Part shown: positions 61,395 to 64,000 of the stretch, piece by piece
Layout of the letters: the number at the start of each line of letters is the position of its first letter
Position numbering within the stretch: position 1 is the first letter of the stretch
DNA from: Pseudomonas lalkuanensis
GTDB taxonomy: Bacteria; Pseudomonadota; Gammaproteobacteria; Pseudomonadales; Pseudomonadaceae
Assembly: GCF_008807375.1 (NCBI RefSeq)
Contig: NZ_CP043311.1
Span: 1,406,001 to 1,470,000 of the forward strand
DNA length: 64,000 nucleotides
Reading direction: 5' to 3'
Made by a program: the position numbers and the translations under genes
Notes under the pieces: model-generated
Told to the model about the DNA's origin: nothing
The model's database searches: none
Seen by the model: the letters and a program-made list of their open reading frames with translations, nothing else

Positions 61395-62045
61395 CTACTT
61401 TTTCCCGGCAGCGGGGTTGACCTGTGCCACCAGCGCGTAGGCCCGAACGGTAGCCGGGCGCGCCTGGATGTCCAGGTACCAGCGCTTGAGGTTGGGGAAG
61501 TCGTCCAGGTTCTGTTCCTGCCAGGGGTGGCGGTCGATCCAGGGGTAGATGGCCATGTCGGCGATGCTGTATTCGCTGCCCGCCACAAAGGCCCGGTCGG
61601 CCAGGCGCTTGTCGAGCACACCGTAGAGGCGCGAGGTTTCCTTCACGTAGCGCTGGATGGCGTAGGGCAGCTTTTCCGGGGCGAAGCGATTGAAGTGGTG
61701 GTTCTGTCCTGCCATCGGGCCCAGGCCGCCCATCTGCCAGAACAGCCACTGCAGGCAGTCCTGGCGACCGCGCAGGTCCTGCGGGATGAAGCGTCCGGTC
61801 TTCTCGGCGAGGTAGAGCAGGATGGCGCCGGACTCGAACAGGGACAGCGGCTCGCCACCGTCCGACGGCGCATTGTCGACGATGGCCGGTATGCGGTTGT
61901 TCGGCGATATCTTCAGGAAGTGCGGCTGGAACTGCTCGTCCTTGCCGATGTTGATCGGGTGGATGCGGTAGGGCAGGCCGGCCTCTTCGAGGAACAGGGT
62001 GATCTTGTGGCCGTTGGGGGTGGTCCAGTAATACAGGTCGATCAT
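61395..62045 (-). CDS. Glutathione S-transferase-family protein (YfcG/YghU-like)
   Basis: This 216-residue GST has the thioredoxin-like N-terminus MIDLYYWTTPNGHKITLFLEEAGLPY, with asparagine rather than the more common serine or tyrosine near the active site, as in the disulfide-bond reductase YfcG. SLFESGAILLYLAEK is the GSH-binding segment. It follows quiP's upstream end on the same strand as in P. aeruginosa. Confidence 0.88.
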   Translation of the reverse strand: MIDLYYWTTPNGHKITLFLEEAGLPYRIHPINIGKDEQFQPHFLKISPNNRIPAIVDNAPSDGGEPLSLFESGAILLYLAEKTGRFIPQDLRGRQDCLQWLFWQMGGLGPMAGQNHHFNRFAPEKLPYAIQRYVKETSRLYGVLDKRLADRAFVAGSEYSIADMAIYPWIDRHPWQEQNLDDFPNLKRWYLDIQARPATVRAYALVAQVNPAAGKK

Positions 62046-62088
62046 CGGGAAGGCTCCATCGGGCCTTACGCTCGGCCCTGAAACGAAC

Positions 62089-62109
62089 AGGCCCGCACTA
62101 GGCGGGCCT
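62089..62109 (-). terminator. Hairpin downstream of the His-rich SEC-C gene
   Basis: AGGCCCGC-ACTAG-GCGGGCCT. The T-richness beyond it on the minus strand is modest. Confidence 0.65.
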
Positions 62110-62126
62110 GGATGAGTGCGGGGGCG

Positions 62127-62318
62127 TCAGGCGCCGTGGCACTTCTTGAACTTCTTCTGGCTGCCGCAGGGGCAGGGATCGTTGCGGCCCACTTCCTTCA
62201 GCGGGTTGCGCACCGGCTCCTGGTGGCCGTGATTGCAGTGCGGGCCATGCACGTGGTGGTGATCGTGGTCATGGTCGTGGTTGCAGTTCGGACCATGGAC
62301 ATGGGGTTCTTGACTCAT
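62127..62318 (-). CDS. His-rich small protein with a SEC-C zinc tail
   Basis: This 63-residue protein has a His/Asp-rich stretch (about residues 6-32, [19 protein letters not shown]) and the SEC-C motif [21 protein letters not shown] at its end, which binds zinc in SecA-like proteins. The His-rich part suggests metal storage or sensing. A larger SEC-C gene lies 1.2 kb downstream (63553). Confidence 0.85.
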   Translation of the reverse strand: MSQEPHVHGPNCNHDHDHDHHHVHGPHCNHGHQEPVRNPLKEVGRNDPCPCGSQKKFKKCHGA

Positions 62319-62325
62319 GAAGGTT

Positions 62326-62826
62326 CTACTCCGGGATGTAACTGCCGGGGATTATCTCGCCATTGCGAGTGAGGTGCACGCTCTTGCCGAACATCAGTCC
62401 GGTCTTCACCTCGCCCTGCAGGCGGTACTTGATGGGTTCGTCCGGCTTTTCCAGGAGCTTCACGATGTACTTCATATGCCGCCACAGGTTGGTGCGCACG
62501 GGTACTTCGAAGGTCTGGCTGCCGTGGGCGGGCACGGTAAACCAGGTGCTGGATTCGCCGGAAGCGAGCTTCACGTCATTGAGATGAACGGTATAGGCGA
62601 GCCCGCGCACTGGCAGGCTGACATCGTTGGGGTTGTCGATGCGAAAGCGCAGCACGAACTGCTGTTCCAGCAGTTTGGCGCGCACGACGTCGACCTTGAG
62701 CAGTCGAACGTCGGGGTCCTGGAAGCTGTCGCTGAGCCAGGTGGAGCATCCGCTGAGGCCCGAAAAGGGTAGGGCGAAGAAAAACAGTAGGCTGAGAATT
62801 CTTATCATTTGCGCCTGGTAAAACAT
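62326..62826 (-). CDS. LEA14-like lipoprotein
   Basis: This 166-residue protein has a lipoprotein signal ([17 protein letters not shown], lipobox LSGC) and a LEA type 2/WHy-like beta-sandwich: [34 protein letters not shown]. The WHy/LEA2 fold occurs in envelope and stress proteins. ATG 62826 has GGAG 7 bases upstream; ATG 62808 is also possible. Confidence 0.85.
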   Translation of the reverse strand: MFYQAQMIRILSLLFFFALPFSGLSGCSTWLSDSFQDPDVRLLKVDVVRAKLLEQQFVLRFRIDNPNDVSLPVRGLAYTVHLNDVKLASGESSTWFTVPAHGSQTFEVPVRTNLWRHMKYIVKLLEKPDEPIKYRLQGEVKTGLMFGKSVHLTRNGEIIPGSYIPE

Positions 62827-62940
62827 TGCAATACTCCAAGTGACGCTTCAGTGTAACAAGCAACTGCTCGGCCGCAACCTGTTGTGAGCCGAAAAAAAGC
62901 TGCGCCATACTGCAGGGCAATTCGGTCAGGAGTGTTACCA

Positions 62941-63510
62941 ATGGGTCGTTACGAGATCGCCTTTGCCGGAAGGCTGGTACCCGGGGCGCGACCGGAACTG
63001 GTGCAGGCCAACCTGGCCAAATTGTTCCAGGCCGACGCCCAGCGCATTGCCACGCTTTTCTCCGGGCGTCGCGTGATTCTCAAGAACAACCTGGATGAAG
63101 CCGCCGCGGAAAAATACCGCTCGACCCTGGAACGCGCGGGTGCGCTGGTCGAGGTGCTGTCCATGGAGCCGGAAATAGAAGAAGTGGAGTTGGCGCCGCC
63201 GCCGGAGCCCGAACCCCTGGCCCGTCCCGTGGCAGCGCCTGCACCGGCGCAAGTCGCGGCGCCGGGCCGCCTGAAGGTGGTGCCGCGCGATGAGTACATG
63301 GCCGCGTTCGTTGGCGTGGACGCTCCGGACTTCGGCATCGCTCCCGTCGGCGCCGATCTGCAGGACGCCAAGCCGGAGGCGGCGACACCGCGCTTCGATT
63401 TCTCCGGAATGAGCCTGGCGCCCGTGGGCAGCGATATGGGCCAGCAGAAGACGCCTCCCTCCGGGCCGCCGCCGGATACCTCCCACCTGCGCCTGGAAGA
63501 GCGCAAATAG
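62941..63510 (+). CDS. Uncharacterised protein with a Pro/Ala-rich linker
   Basis: ATG 62941 (AGGAG upstream) gives 189 residues. The first 75 have an alpha/beta pattern (YEIAFAGRLVPGARPELVQANLAKLF), then a Pro-rich linker and a C-terminal part with two repeats, DAPDFGIAPVGADL and FSGMSLAPVGSDM. No function is recognised. A terminator follows. Confidence 0.75.
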   Translation: MGRYEIAFAGRLVPGARPELVQANLAKLFQADAQRIATLFSGRRVILKNNLDEAAAEKYRSTLERAGALVEVLSMEPEIEEVELAPPPEPEPLARPVAAPAPAQVAAPGRLKVVPRDEYMAAFVGVDAPDFGIAPVGADLQDAKPEAATPRFDFSGMSLAPVGSDMGQQKTPPSGPPPDTSHLRLEERK

Positions 63511-63518
63511 ATAGCAAG

Positions 63519-63545
63519 AGGCCCGCGATCTGCGGGCCTTTTTGT
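63519..63545 (+). terminator. Terminator between convergent genes
   Basis: AGGCCCGC-GATCT-GCGGGCCT with a T-run. Confidence 0.88.
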
Positions 63546-63552
63546 CATCGCT

Positions 63553-64000
63553 TCAGAAATAACTCGAACAACATTTCTTGAACTTCTCCCCGCTGCCGCA
63601 GGGGCAGGGGTCGTTGCGCCCTGCCTTCACCGGCACCGTGGGGTCGAGGAAATACCATCGGCCATCCGCCTGGACGAAGGCCGAGCGCTCACGATGGCTG
63701 TGTTCGCCCCCCTGGTCGTGCCAGCGTGCGGTGAAGGTGACGAAGGCGTGCTCGGGCTGGCCGCCCAGCAGGTCATGGCCTTCCACTTCCAGGCCGAGCC
63801 AGGTGCTGCCAAGGCTCCAGGCGCGGATGGCTTCGATATCCAGTCCGGAGCGCTGGGCGGGCAGGGTGGTCTCCACCAGGTAGTCCACCAGACCCAGTAC
63901 GTAGGCGCTGTAGCGCGAGCGCATCAGCGCCTCGGCGCTGGCGGCGGGGTGACCCGCGTGGTGGCGGCCGCAGCAGACCTCGAGGAGATTGCCGCTACCG
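63553..64000 (-). CDS. YchJ-family protein with SEC-C motifs (partial)
   Basis: The minus-strand frame is open to the window edge and begins [17 protein letters not shown], so only the first few residues of the N-terminal SEC-C motif are missing. It then has [21 protein letters not shown] (UPF0225 pattern) and ends [18 protein letters not shown], a SEC-C zinc tail. This is the YchJ architecture. The upstream part of the gene is outside the window. Confidence 0.88.
   Translation of the reverse strand, partial: GSGNLLEVCCGRHHAGHPAASAEALMRSRYSAYVLGLVDYLVETTLPAQRSGLDIEAIRAWSLGSTWLGLEVEGHDLLGGQPEHAFVTFTARWHDQGGEHSHRERSAFVQADGRWYFLDPTVPVKAGRNDPCPCGSGEKFKKCCSSYF

Overview
The window is GC-rich DNA from a Pseudomonas, probably close to the P. 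aeruginosa/P. resinovorans/P. citronellolis lineage. The evidence is the gene content (antABC/antR, catR-catBCA, quiP, phaG, a PA3496-like gene beside nth and rnf, OprD-family porins) and the many dispersed REP palindromes built on TGTGGGAGCGAATTCATTCG. Species cannot be fixed from sequence reading alone.

Bases 1-23,000 form an aromatic-degradation island with three parts. (i) A plus-strand upper-pathway operon encodes a Rieske oxygenase (alpha and beta), an SDR dehydrogenase, a VanB-type reductase, a flavin reductase, an OprD-type porin and a NIPSNAP protein. Its substrate cannot be read from the sequence. (ii) catR and divergent catBCA encode ortho-cleavage of catechol, with an ATAC-N7-GTAT CatR-type dyad between them, followed by a formamidase-like hydrolase. 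(iii) A minus-strand block encodes antABC, a complete Liv-type ABC importer and a second OprD-type porin, with antR (AraC family) divergent from antA behind a 700-bp leader. The logic is outer-membrane uptake, ABC import, dioxygenation to catechol, then ring cleavage.

Bases 23,000-34,000 are accessory: a DUF899 protein, an RND pump with its lipoprotein adaptor, a 46-codon ORF coupled to a Bcr/CflA exporter, a WYL regulator, small membrane or secreted proteins, and a scar where an MFS transporter remnant abuts the tail of a GyrI-like gene.

Bases 34,000-47,000 hold a LysR/NCS1-permease/nitrilase module, tRNA-Gly(CCC), phaG, rsuA, pcs (phosphatidylcholine synthase), AhpD-like and cupin genes, and a gamma-glutamyl-polyamine pair (PuuA/PuuB-like).

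Bases 47,000-64,000 are core: nth and an Rnf/Rsx operon that lacks rsxC and has an unanchored RsxB with a long repeat tail, then metG, apbC, dcd, nadE-pncB, quiP (acyl-homoserine-lactone acylase), a GST, two SEC-C zinc-tail proteins and small envelope proteins. The window opens and closes inside genes.
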